Shown one piece after another: positions 10,768 to 21,049 of a stretch of 64,000 nt of DNA. The notes under the pieces are model-generated. The model saw only the letters and a program-made list of their open reading frames with translations, was not told the DNA's origin and did no database searches. Source of the stretch: Bubalus kerabau (taxonomy: Eukaryota; Chordata; Mammalia; Artiodactyla; Bovidae); the NCBI RefSeq assembly GCF_029407905.1, contig NC_073643.1, forward strand, positions 43,062,501 to 43,126,500, given 5' to 3'. Both the position numbers and the translations under genes were made by a program. Each line of letters opens with the position of its first letter. Position 1 is the first letter of the stretch.

Positions 10768-10797
10768 GATGGCCCCGAAGCTGGACAGACTGTGAAG
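10768..10797 (+). CDS. FHIT: FHIT coding micro-exon (human exon 7 equivalent), codons 84-93
   Basis: This 30-nt exon encodes exactly ten residues, DGPEAGQTVK, identical to human FHIT residues 84-93 as I recall them. It lies between a strong pyrimidine tract ending in tttccag and a consensus donor gtgagt. It is phase 0 on both sides, so skipping it would keep the reading frame. In the protein it lies directly before the HVHVH catalytic triad (His94, His96 and the nucleophile His98), which is encoded by the next exon and is not in this window. It is too short to be found by open-frame length and was recognised by translation and splice signals. Confidence 0.96.
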
Positions 10798-10802
10798 GTG
10801 AG

Positions 10803-12290
10803 TGCTTATTATGTGCATACAAATTAATAGGGGGTGATTACGAGAACTAATAAAAAATCACACTGAGTCATTTAGAGCACATTACTGTTTGACTATGTTA
10901 TCTTCGAGGTCAGAGAGACCCTCGGCATTAGAGCCATAAATCCTGACATTATAAACTTTGCCAAGCAATATGTTTCCCATTAGTTTACAAGACATTTACC
11001 TTTTGTAGTAAAATTATTACTGTCCAAATGCTCAAACAGAAACTAAATAATGGAGTCCTGAAATGCAAGCCAGAGTCCAGGAAGCTCATGGGAGGTGGTG
11101 TCTAGGAAGCAGCGCAGATGCCGGGTTTGGATTGCTGTGTCTCTGGTGAGGCCGGGACGCCTCTGACTGCCTTCTATTTCTCTATGCCGTCTTTTGTTGC
11201 TTTGCTAATGTTGAGCAGAGGGCTTGCTCATGTGGTGGCCCCACATTTGGGTTGTCCCCTCACTCCTCGACCTGTGTTCCCCTCTGTTCTCTTTCTCTCC
11301 ACCCACACACCAACTCTTTTCCTCCCTTTGTACTCAATACCAAAGGTCAACGTGATGTAGTTAGTGGAGCTCAGAAATGGGTTTTAAGTGTGCCAGAAGA
11401 GGGAAGGAGGATTTATTGGGAGAGTCTCTGCTTTCTTAATAAAATAAAATAAGAGAATGAAATCCTGGATGATTCTGAAGCTGAGTTTCAGTCTCCTTCA
11501 TACAAATGCAAATTCCTATGCAGTTAGTTCCTAAGCCAAAATCATAGAAAAGTTCTTTTTTTTCTCCCCCACCTCAATGTTAGAAATCAGAAGCAAGTCT
11601 AACTGGGGTGTTAATGTTACATTTTTGTAAAATAAGGTTTTATGGCTTTGAGACTGGCTGTGAGCAAGTAAGGTAATGCTTGGTTCCAAGCAATGCCAAA
11701 TAAACTTAATGTGCTTTTGATGCTCATCTGCATGTGGCTGTAAAATGCTTAACACAGCTACCACGGGGCTTTTAACATAGAATATCTGGGAAGTTCTTTA
11801 AGGAGCAAATGTAATTCCTTATGATAAAAAAGAGCTTAGGCTTGCTCCAGACACATAGTGTGATAAAGATGGAATTCTCAGCTTTTCTCAGCCTCTGTGC
11901 CTGGCTTCCAAACATGCAAATGGTAAAAAACAAAAAAAACAAAAAACCCCACAACAGTCTAATAGGAGTAGCTTCATTTTGAAATTGTTTTTTGAAATAC
12001 AGAGACCCAGTTGCTAGACTTTTTTAAAAAATCAATATTCAAATATAAATCCCCAAACTAGCAGATGAGTTAGATGCTTACTTCATGCAGTATCCATTTA
12101 ATGGAATTCCTTCAGCCATTCACAGTAATGCTGCAAAGGCATAGGAGTAACGGGAGAAATTCAGACCTGGTCAAGAGGCGGGCGCAGGTTGATAGAGTGC
12201 ACAAACGATACACAGCTGAAATGTATATGAGTATATGGGTTATACGATCTCAAACGGTATTTCAGGATTCTGAATGGAACATTAAAATAT
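10803..12290. other. Unannotated start of intron 7
   Basis: No repeat family recognised with confidence. Short frames at 11118-11452 and on the minus strand at 11531-11954 lack known domains. An A-rich run lies at 11926-11948. Confidence 0.5.
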
Positions 12291-12299
12291 TTCCTAGAC

Positions 12300-12575
12300 A
12301 AGCAGGCACTGAATAGAGACAAAAAGTAGATTAGTGGTTACCAAGGGCTGTAGGAAGAAGGGAATGGGAAATGAGTACTGAGTAAGAGTTTCTTTTGGGG
12401 ATGATTAGTGGTGGAATTAGTGGTGATAGTTGGCAGCATTTTGAATATTTTTAAAACCTACTGACTTGTGCATTTGAAAATGGACACTTTTATGTTATCT
12501 GAGTTATATCTCAATTAAAAATGGCAATAAAACTTAAAAAAGAAGCAAAAAAAAAAACACCAAAAAAACCCAACA
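12300..12575 (+). mobile_element. L1M-type LINE 3' UTR with A-rich tail
   Basis: Contains gattagtggttaccaagggc, then a long diverged segment ending atctcaattaaaaatggcaa and an A-rich tail. This is the 3' UTR pattern of old mammalian L1M elements. Confidence 0.75.
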
Positions 12576-12973
12576 AGCACCGAATCTAGTATGGCTGACT
12601 ACCATGGCTGTAGACTCTCTGACTCCTAGTAATGACAACTTTTTCCTGTCCCAGTGATCTGGCCAAAATGTTTAATGATTTTGTTAGCTTTGGTGGTGAT
12701 GATGGAGTAGTTTTCAGAGTATAGCACTCAGATATAAATTGTTGAGTGTGGTTCTTATCATTATTACCATTGTATTTTAGCTTAAGCTGTTTGTTTTTAG
12801 ATTACAGTTACTGGAAATTTTTTATTTTCTTTTCAGTTTTTGGTAGATTATATTCTTTTGGACATCTTTCAGTTGTTTCCTATGTGATCAGAGGATTTCT
12901 CCCATATGAATTAGCTGGGCCATCTCAAACCCTTTGTGTAATATTAAATGGCTAAAAGAAACCATCCACATGC

Positions 12974-13188
12974 ATTCGACCCTTGAATAACAGAAGTTTG
13001 AATGGTGAGGGTTCACTTATATGGGCATTTTTTCAGTAGTAAATACTACAGTAATACAGATCAGCGGTTGGTGGAATCTGCGGATGCAGAAGTGCATGTA
13101 TCTGGGCTGACTATAAATTATACATGGATTTTCCACCTCGAGGGAGGTTTGGAACTGTTAACCCCCAGGTTTTAAGAGTCAGCTGTAC
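12974..13188. mobile_element. Tigger-like (pogo) non-autonomous DNA transposon
   Basis: The left end tcgacccttgaataacag and the right end (complement of tttaagagtcagctgta) are related inverted termini. The interior (ggcattttttcagtagtaaa, gctgactataaattatacat) matches the widespread Tigger2/MER28-type MITE as I remember it. No transposase remains. Confidence 0.72.
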
Positions 13189-13196
13189 ATACAACT

Positions 13197-13406
13197 GGGC
13201 TTCTCCAGTGGCTCAGCAGTAAAGAATCTACCTGCAACACAGGAGACAAGGGTTCAATCCCTGAGTCGGGAAGATCCCCTGGAGGAGGGCATGGCAACCC
13301 ATTCCAGTATTCTTGCCTGGAGAATCCCATGGACAGAGGATCCGGGTAGGCTACAGTCCATAGTGTCACAGAGTTGGATGTGACTAAATTGACTGAGCAT
13401 GCACAT
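13197..13406 (+). mobile_element. Bov-tA SINE
   Basis: Head gggcttctccagtggctcag and a full body. The 10-bp direct repeat acatacaact occurs at 13187-13196 and 13407-13416, so it inserted at the very edge of the Tigger-like element. Confidence 0.93.
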
Positions 13407-13510
13407 ACATACAACTATAATCTCAGTGGATGACAAAGTTTTGAAAACTGTCCTTTTAGAACAAGTCTATGTATCAAAATTTGTCTATTTTTTCTAAGTA
13501 TGATTCTTAT

Positions 13511-13540
13511 ACTGCTGCTGCTAAGTCACTTCAGCCGTGT
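13511..13540 (-). mobile_element. BovA2 3' end fragment
   Basis: Only about 30 bases, ctgctgctgctaagtcactt followed by cagccgtgt, the complement of the BovA2 tail. The rest is absent. Confidence 0.7.
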
Positions 13541-13824
13541 ACTACCTACCTAAGAATTACTTTTCATGTTACTTTAATAGAAAGGTTGATTCCGTTTTTA
13601 GTCTAAATCTACTGACTTAGAATCTTTGTGTTTGGGGCTTTTGCGTCTTCACTGTTAACACGCGCATCCTATGAGTCCTCTCAGATTGTAGATAACTAGT
13701 GTTGCTGTTCCACGCTGATAAGATAGCGTGTGGTGATGGCCCCGTAACCTTGACCCTAGGAAGCCAGAAGTCAGCCCTGCCAGAGAGCAAAACTGCATTG
13801 TCAGTATTCAGCTATTGGGTTTTG

Positions 13825-14114
13825 GTTTTTAATTATTTATTTATTATTGCTTTTGGCTGCGCTGAGTCTTTGTTGCTATATGGGCTTTTCTCTAGTTGCA
13901 GTGGGCAGGGGCTTTCTCCATTGTGGCGCAGGACTTCTTAGTGCAGTAGCTTCTCTCGTTGCAGTCCTTGGGCTCGGGAGCACAGGCTCAGTAGTTGTGT
14001 TGCACGGGTTTAGTTGCTCTGTGGCATGTGGGATCTTCCCAGACCAGGAATTGAACCCGTTTCCCCTGCACTGCATGGTGGATTCTTAATCACTCGACCA
14101 CCAGGGAAGCCCCT
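13825..14114 (-). mobile_element. CHR-type tRNA SINE, complete, with 15-bp target duplication
   Basis: In + orientation it runs from a T/A-rich tail through ggctgcgctgagtctttgtt to the complement of the tRNA-like head (accaccagggaagcccc). Direct repeats agctattgggttttg at 13810-13824 and 14115-14129 delimit it. This SINE group is shared by cetaceans, hippos and ruminants. Confidence 0.9.
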
Positions 14115-14129
14115 AGCTATTGGGTTTTG

Positions 14130-14734
14130 AAAACAAAATCTGATTGAGCATTTCAGATTTTGAAATTCATACAGTCGAATATTATGAGGCAGTATTTGAC
14201 AACCTGCCATGGAAAACGCAGTGACTCTTTTGTTTGTCTTTGCTTCTGTCTCTTGATATCCCACCTAATGCCTGGGTTCTAAACCATTTTTGTCTCACAC
14301 TGCATGGTAGTAGCAATAAGCCCAGGAATGGTCTCTTCCTCTGAAGCAACCATTGTTGTTAGGGGAGGTGCACCGCTGAGTCAGCCTCTTGAACATGGTG
14401 CCCCTTTAGGGTTTTTGTTTTGTGGGCTTTAAATTCTTCTTAGTGAGGAACAAGGTGGGCTAGCTTACTCAAAGAGGCATTTGTGACAGGAAAGAAAAAT
14501 ATCAAACGAAAAAGTGACCTCTTACTTCTCAGCTGATTATTCACTCTCCTGTTTGAGTTTAAAAGTAAGAGGGCACCGTTATCCACCAGGTGATTGGTGA
14601 AGCAATTTGAATATCCTACAGGCTTGAGAAACGATCCCTTTTTTCTGGCCTCAACCATGCACCACCATATGTATCCACACATGCATACATATGTACATAT
14701 GTATACATATCTTGATACATAGCACCATGTACAA
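14130..14734. other. Unannotated sequence with a TA/TG palindromic run at 14676-14712
   Basis: No repeat family assigned. The alternating run includes the perfect palindrome atacatatgt/acatatgtat at 14685-14704. Confidence 0.6.
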
Positions 14735-14955
14735 GGGGCTTCCCATGTGGTGCTAGTGGTAAAGAAGCCACCTGCTGATGCAGGAGTCACAAGAGATGCG
14801 GGTTCAATCCCTGGGTTGGGAAGATCCCATGGAGTATGAAATGGCAACCTGCCCCAATATTCTTGCATGGAAGATTCCATAGAGAAAGGAGCTGGTGGGA
14901 TATGGTCCATGGGACCACACAGTCAGATACAACTGAGCAACTAAGTGCACAGCAC
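14735..14955 (+). mobile_element. Bov-tA SINE
   Basis: Head ggggcttcccatgtggtgct, an A/B-box region with a short insertion, body and tail. Flanking catgtac occurs just left (14728) and right (14961), fitting a short target duplication. Confidence 0.9.
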
Positions 14956-15084
14956 CTCATCATGTACGTGTACAACCAGATGCTGCTTTAGCATTAGCCC
15001 TTCCAGACACCACCCCCCCGCATCTGAAGCAGCCCTCCTAAGCCCCTCACTCACTATCCTGTTTGCCTTCGTCAACTAAAAACA

Positions 15085-15485
15085 AAACCCCATAACCTAA
15101 CAGTTGTGGGTTATGTTTTATTCTAAGACCCTACTGAGGACTATAGCCTGGGAAGACAGCCTCTCAGATAGCTCAGATGAACTGTTCCAAAGAAATAAAA
15201 GAGAAGCCAGGATATATCAGAGTTTTACTGGAAAAAAATGTAGTAGAACATCAAAAGATTACTGATAATCACACACAAAAAACCCTTCATCTCAGGGTAA
15301 TGATTTTACTGCTTTTTTATGTATGGGAAGGTGCAAGAGTCTGGCTTGTTGAACTCATCTCTTTGATACACATCTTTACTATCTAGGGCCAATATCCACT
15401 TTTTCTCCCTCCTGAATTCCCCTGAGAGTGCACGGTAGGAGCTGCTGCAATAGCTGATGGCTTAATGGCAGGCAACGTTCTTTGT
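15085..15485. mobile_element. Ancient interspersed repeat, possibly LTR-derived
   Basis: A sequence type I remember as repeated in mammalian genomes (gcctctcagatagctcagat, gatacacatctttactatct, tgatggcttaatggcaggca). The family is not named with confidence. The best guess is a degraded LTR element. Confidence 0.4.
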
Positions 15486-15519
15486 CCAGGCCTTTTGATT
15501 TCCTTCAGGGTCTTCTTCA

Positions 15520-15640
15520 CTGTCTTTTATTTGTTGGTATGTTACTTTTTTTTCCTGAACCATATTGTTTCTTTAGTCCCTGGAGAATGTAAGCTTCATG
15601 AGAACCTGCATTTTGTCATTGTTTACTGTGGCTTTCTTGG
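15520..15640 (+). mobile_element. L2-like LINE 3' fragment
   Basis: The phrase tggagaatgtaagcttcatg followed by agaacctgcattttgtc is the degraded L2 motif usually written 'gtaagctccatgaggg'. Confidence 0.55.
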
Positions 15641-16350
15641 GTGGTATGGGGAGGAGGGTGGAGATGCTAATGATAGAACAAATCTATGCTCCTAACTTTA
15701 TAGAAGCACATGTTGTATTTCAATGTGCAGTCGGAGGTGTGGGTTTTCTGGAGTTTCTATCAAGACTCTCCCTTATTCTTCTATCACTGACACAGACCAG
15801 AATTTCCACTAATCCAATTCCCAAATCATACTCGAAAATGTAATTTCAACTAGCCACATCATTAAGGCAATGTTCTGTCCTTTAAAAGAGATGCTACTGA
15901 GTAAGTTTAATGTGAGCTTTTAGAGCAATTACTATGTACGTCTTTAGGTGGGAGAGTGCTTTAGATATATTAAAGAGAGAGATTTATGGCAGGCAGGTAA
16001 TTTAGAATTTTATAAGAGCTATTTATAAAATATGCTTGCTTACACTCTTCTGTGTTTATGGTGCTTGAATCCTCTACTTAGATATTTAATTTTATAGTGT
16101 TAACGCTGTGGGAAGTGTCTCTTATTAACTGTTGATACATTAGTGATTACTCTTTTGGATTGCTTTCAGAAGAACAAAGAAAGAACTCCTTCAAAGAAAT
16201 GTGATTTACAAATTAAAATAGCAATAAACAAGCTCTCCATTCACTGAGGAGTTTCTTTGGTCCCTTCCACAAGATTTGCTAATCTTTGCAATTCATGAAC
16301 TTAGAGGACATTTTAGCTCTAAGTAAAAGTCCAGGAGCTAATACACTTTG
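15641..16350. other. Unannotated intronic sequence
   Basis: AT-rich, no repeat assigned. The 81-aa frame over 15598-15843 has no recognisable domain. Confidence 0.5.
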
Positions 16351-16354
16351 ACAT

Positions 16355-16500
16355 CAGTAAGAGGCTCCATAGAAGTTTTAGCTTTATGAATTTGGGCCAG
16401 CCTCTTAACCTCTATGAACATTTATTTCCTCATATTTCAAATGGGGGGAAACCCTAGCAAATATATTGAGTGATGATGAGAAGAAACCAATATGAAGATG
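16355..16500 (+). mobile_element. MIR SINE fragment
   Basis: Shows ttgggccagcctcttaacct and cctcatatttcaaatggggg, the MIR 'tgtgacctt..cctcatctgtaaaatgggg' pattern in diverged form. Confidence 0.75.
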
Positions 16501-16549
16501 GGAATAGAATGCCCAGCCCACCACATCTTATTCCTAGGGCCTTATACAT

Positions 16550-17096
16550 GTTTCTTTCTTTTTTTATTACTTACTTACTTACTTAATTTTTGGCTGTGCT
16601 GGGTCTTCATTGCTTTGTGTGGGCTTTCTTTAGTGACATGATCAGATCAGATCAGATCAGTCGCTCAGTTGTGTCCAACTCTTTGTGACCCCATGAATTG
16701 CAGCACGCCAGGCCTCCCTGTCCATCACCAACTCCCGGAGTTCACTGAGACTCACGTCCATCGAGTCAGTGATGCCATCCAGCCATCTCATCCTCTGTCG
16801 TCCCCTTCTCCTCTTGCCCCCAACCCCTCCCAGCATCAGAGTCTTTTCCAATGAGGGGCTATTCTCCAGTCGTGGTGTGCGGGCTTCTCACTGCGGTGGC
16901 TTCTCTTGTTGCAGAGCACAGGCCTAGGGCACGTGGACTCAGGAGTTGCATCTCTAGGGCTCTAGTGCAGGCTTAGTGGTTGGGCACACAGGCTTAGTTA
17001 CTCTAAGACATGTGTGATCGTCCCAGACCGGGGATCAAACCCGTGTCCCCTGCATTCGCAGGCATACTCTTAACCCTTGGACCACCAGGGAAGTCC
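16550..17096 (-). mobile_element. CHR-type tRNA SINE split by a BovB tail
   Basis: The left part 16550-16636 (tggctgtgctgggtcttcat) and right part 16857-17096 (ggcttctcactgcggtggct to accaccagggaagtcc) together make one full minus-strand CHR-type SINE. The interruption is a BovB 3' fragment. Confidence 0.9.
16637..16855 (-). mobile_element. BovB (RTE-type LINE) 3' tail nested in the CHR-type SINE
   Basis: Starts with the tandem gatcagatcagatcagatc motif, then the complement of the BovB 3' end. The minus strand encodes the C-terminal end of the BovB reverse transcriptase frame (GRQRMRWLDGITDSMDVSLS). 5'-truncated. Confidence 0.93.
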
Positions 17097-18435
17097 ACGT
17101 TTTTGTTCTTTTTAATCTTACTCTCAGCTTTCTTGTCCTTAAGACAGGCTAAGGTGTCACTTTATGAGGCTGTTTGTGGTATACAGGTTGTTTGCAGCCC
17201 TGTCTAGTTCATTTATTCATACAGTAAATTCTCTCACTATTAATTACTGCCTTTTAGCTTACATTCTTGGGGGAAAAAAACCACTTTGTTCTGATCATAT
17301 CACTTGCCTAGTTTGAATATCTAGTTTGAACTTACAAAATTGACCACTTGAACATTCAGACATCTGCCTTATTACTCGGGGTATGGAATCTCAGCCCTGA
17401 TAACTTTCAACCTCTGCTGTATCCCTTGCTGGTAATGAGTAAGCTGTGCTCCTGAACCAACAGTGTTCTTCACCACGGCTTAAAGTAGGCTTCAATAGGA
17501 CAGAAACCTGTCTGCCCCCTCTGCTGGCTCAGTAGGTCAGATGTGAGACCCAGGGCACTGCATTTTAACAGACACGGTCAGTGATGTTCATGTACAGATC
17601 TCTCCAGTGCAGAGCCACTTAGCAAAGAAGTTATGGGATGTGGAGGGGTGTCCATATAGCAGCTTGCTTTCCAATCCAGAAGAATTCCTCATATTTGGTG
17701 TGCAGAGAAAGGAGAAACCAACATCTTAAAAATCAAAATGATTCTTACTTGACTGGTATTTATTATTTTCATCTGGAAAGAAATTTCATGAGAGCTATAA
17801 TTTGCCAGAGAACTTTTATAATTTGATTAAAGCCAAGAGGAAAATCACCTTGCCTATGTTTATATTAATGTGTGTGTCTACTGCTGAAGAATTAGTATCT
17901 TCAGGACGCAATCACTTTTATCTTCTGCAGTTGCCTTACAATTTGCATCTCTGCTCTGAAAATGAACCCAGTTTGCCTGAATTTGGTAAATCGAAATTCA
18001 GTTTGGTGTTCACGGGATGGGTTGGGTGTACAGGTGGGAGTGGACACCTCCAATCCCATCCTTCCCCTTCACTTTCCTTCCCTGCCTGGTGATTTGGAGG
18101 CAAAAGCCCTCATCCCTGGCTTTCTGGGCAGGAGAAGGGAAATGAGCCTGTCTTTCTCCTGTGGCAAAGTTTCTTCCTTCTTTCTTCTTCTAAACCCTTA
18201 AGCCCTCTTCTAAGTGAGTATCAAATCACTGAGTTTTTCCATTTCTACTTAGTTAATCTTGAATCGCATGATGCCATTTGGGTCAAAGCACTGAAAGGAA
18301 AATTAACCAAACTCTCTAGTCTTCTTCCATTTCTATTTGTTAATTTCCCCCCTGTTCTCTTAAACTCAAGGGCAGCTTAGGTGGATCGGAGGGGAATGCT
18401 GCAGATGGAGTGAGGGTGGAAGGGAAATGTCACCA
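17097..18435. other. Mostly unannotated; possible hAT-like fragment at 17468-17590
   Basis: The 17468-17590 segment (ggctcagtaggtcagatgtg, agggcactgcattttaacag) resembles the centre of MER5/MER20-type hAT-Charlie MITEs. It is too degraded to assign. The 96- and 79-aa frames at 17802-18201 match nothing known to me. Confidence 0.4.
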
Positions 18436-18439
18436 GGAC

Positions 18440-18690
18440 TACACTCCTGATGAAGAGGGAGGACTCTGCAGCCAGATGGCCTGGTTTCCTTCCCAGACCT
18501 AACACCTATCATTTCTATGACTCTTGCAAAAGTCAACCTTTTTTTAGCCTCATCTATTTATAAGGTTATAAAATGAGGGTCTTAATAGTATCCTGCCTCA
18601 TAGGGGTGTTGTGAAGATCAAACATTACAATACATGTAAATGTCTTTGACATAGCACTTGACACACAGGAAAGTCTCAATAAATATTTGC
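18440..18690 (+). mobile_element. MIR SINE
   Basis: Long MIR match: gactctgcagccagatggcc, the core, a recognisable cctcatctatttataaggtt, and the 3' part ending acacaggaaagtctcaataa. Confidence 0.8.
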
Positions 18691-18694
18691 TATT

Positions 18695-18885
18695 AGTTTA
18701 TAATTTTCACTTAATCCTCATGAATCTAAAAATAGGGCATTGATATTTTATAGTTAGACTAAGGTTTATGGAGGCAGTCACTTAACAACAATGATAAGAA
18801 CAACAACACAAGTTACAAATAGGAGAGTTGGGATTCAAACCCAGGCTTGTCTGAAAGCCTGATTTTCCATTATATCATCTGAGCT
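18695..18885 (-). mobile_element. MIR SINE in opposite orientation
   Basis: Complementary pattern: ttcacttaatcctcatgaat, then attcaaacccaggcttgtct. It sits back to back with the plus-strand MIR before it, forming an inverted pair of old SINEs. Confidence 0.72.
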
Positions 18886-18907
18886 GATCCTCAGAACACC
18901 TTGTACT

Positions 18908-19220
18908 CAGTTGCTGTTGTTCAGTTGCTCAGTTGTGTCCGACTCTTTGCGACCTCATGGACTGTAGCCCGCCAGGCTTCCCTGTCCTTCACTGTCTCCC
19001 AGAGTTTGCTCAAACTCATGTCCATTGAGTTGATGATGTCATCCAACCAGTTCATCTTCTGTTGCCCCCTTGTCCTCATGCCCTCAATCTTTCCCAGCAT
19101 CAGGGTCTTTTCAAATGAGTTGGTTCTTCACATCAGGTAGCCAGAGTATTGGAGCTTCAGCTTCAGCCATCAGTCCTTCCAGTGAATTTTCAGGGTTGAT
19201 TTCCTTTAGGATTGACTGCT
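18908..19220 (-). mobile_element. BovB 3' tail
   Basis: Begins agttgctgttgttcagttgc and continues through the complement of the BovB reverse transcriptase C-terminus (catgtccattgagttgatga, ttcccagcatcagggtcttt). 5'-truncated at about 19220. Confidence 0.92.
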
Positions 19221-20610
19221 TTGCACTCTGTAAGCATAGCCAAAGATACATAAGGAGGTGTTTTGTAAATATTTTGTCTCCCTCAACACAGATTGATCTG
19301 CATTATTTTTCTCTGCTTAGAATAAAGTGACTTCCATCTAAAACTACTCAGGGGACTCTCTCTGTAATTTTATTATACAGGTGAAGGTTAACTAACCTAA
19401 ATGCTACCTTATTGCTGGATGCCAATTTACAGCAGAATTATATGTTTTAGATGTTTAATTTTTCATTAGTGCTACCAAACAAATTCCTTTAGTAATTGGA
19501 GGTCCTGACATATAGCAAAGTGGGTATTGGCTGTTAAATTTATTTGGGGATCTGTGACACAAAAATGTGGCAAATATTTTTATGCTTTTTTAATGTCAGT
19601 GTTTTACAGGTTTCGGTGGACTATCTTTTCCACCTGATGCTCAGAGTTTGGGGGTTTATTTTACTCACTGTGAAATCAAATATATTGTGAAAGGCAAAGT
19701 GCTTTATAGACCTTAAAGTGCTACGTAAATGTAAGGCATTATTATTCAGACTCACCTTCTTCCCTCTGTTGATGCAGTTGGGCACTTATTCTGTGTCATT
19801 TTGCTGTGAAATACTGGGTGCTAAGTACTAATAATCACTGAAGATACTGTTCTCTCACTATTTTGCTGTGTATGTTTCAGGTCTAGGACAATGTGCATAA
19901 AATTCTCTAACTCCATGTAACCACTTCATTTTAAATTTAAAGTTTTAAACCTGTGACATCTACATAACTGGCTTGGGTAAAATGTTTATTTTGTTTTTTA
20001 AAAAAAAATGAGTAGTTAAAACTTGTTCCGATGAATCCTCTGACAAGGATTGAATAGTTTGGACTAAATATGAGTGGTCAGTTCAGTCTTCTCAGATGAT
20101 TAATTTGTTACAGGCCACATTACACACCTTAGATACAGAACAGGGAGTGAAAGCCCCTAAAATAATGGGTGCTTTGGTTGAAACTGGACATTTCAGCTCA
20201 ACCAGATCCAGACAAAACTGAAAACATTTGTTTCAGTACTCAGTAAAAATAATAAAATATAAAAGGAGACATCTGTTTGAGTGTAAAGTGTGTGGATCTA
20301 TATATTGCTTAGTGAAAGAGGCAGCACTGTGTTGAGATGCCCCTGGTTTCAGGGCCAGGCGGAAGGGGCACCCTGGGTTGTCCAGAGTGCAGGGACCTTT
20401 CACCGCCTACCTAATATGGTCCTGGTTTTCCATTATATTATTTATATTTTATGAAGAAATATAGGAAATTATCTCTATAATTTTTTATTTCACAGGCATC
20501 CCATCAGAAGAATTTTCCATTGGGACATGATTCTGCTCATCCATTCTTTCTTCTGTCTTTATCTTAAGCACATAACTAGTGCTCAGACTTCCTATGTTCA
20601 AATCTCTAAT
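19221..20610. other. Unannotated intronic sequence
   Basis: AT-rich. A segment near 19670-19747 (ttaaagtgctacgtaaatgt) looks like an old MIR-type tail. Nothing else recognised. Confidence 0.5.
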
Positions 20611-20826
20611 TTTGTTGTTCAGCTGTTCAGTCATGTCTGACTCTTTGCAACCCCATGGAACACAGCACACCAGGCTTCCCTGTCCTTCACCATTTCCCAG
20701 AGTTTGCTCAAACTCATGTCCATTGAGTTGATGATGCCATGCAACCATCTCATCCTCTGTCACCTCCTTCTCCTCCTGTCCTCAATCTTTCCCAGCACCA
20801 GAGTCTTTTCCAATGAGTGGGCTCTG
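20611..20826 (-). mobile_element. BovB 3' tail
   Basis: Starts tttgttgttcagctgttcag, then ttccctgtccttcaccattt and ttcccagcaccagagtcttt. Shorter than the 18.9-kb copy. Confidence 0.92.
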
Positions 20827-20883
20827 ATAATGGGGCCCCTAAAAAATGGTTTTTGAAAAGTCCCCAATTGATTATGATGGTTA

Positions 20884-21048
20884 CACAGATTTATGAACTG
20901 CCATTTTATTTGTGTAGCTAAATATGTTTTGATTCTATGTGACCTAAACTTGCAATTGATTCTGGTACTTACCCAGATTTATGAACTGCTGTTTTATTTG
21001 TTTAATATTAATAGGTTTTGATTCTTGATCTAGATGACCTAGATTTGA
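20884..21048 (+). repeat. Diverged local tandem duplication, period about 88 bp
   Basis: The phrase cagatttatgaactg occurs at 20886-20900 and 20974-20988. Each copy continues with a related ttttatttgt, then gttttgattct and gacct..a.ttg. The copies differ by substitutions and small indels, so the duplication is not recent. Confidence 0.75.
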
Positions 21049-21049
21049 T

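Noticed and set aside
14440..14910. 156-aa minus-strand open frame
   Set aside because: The N-terminal third is a Bov-tA translation and the rest is unrelated low-complexity intron with no domain.
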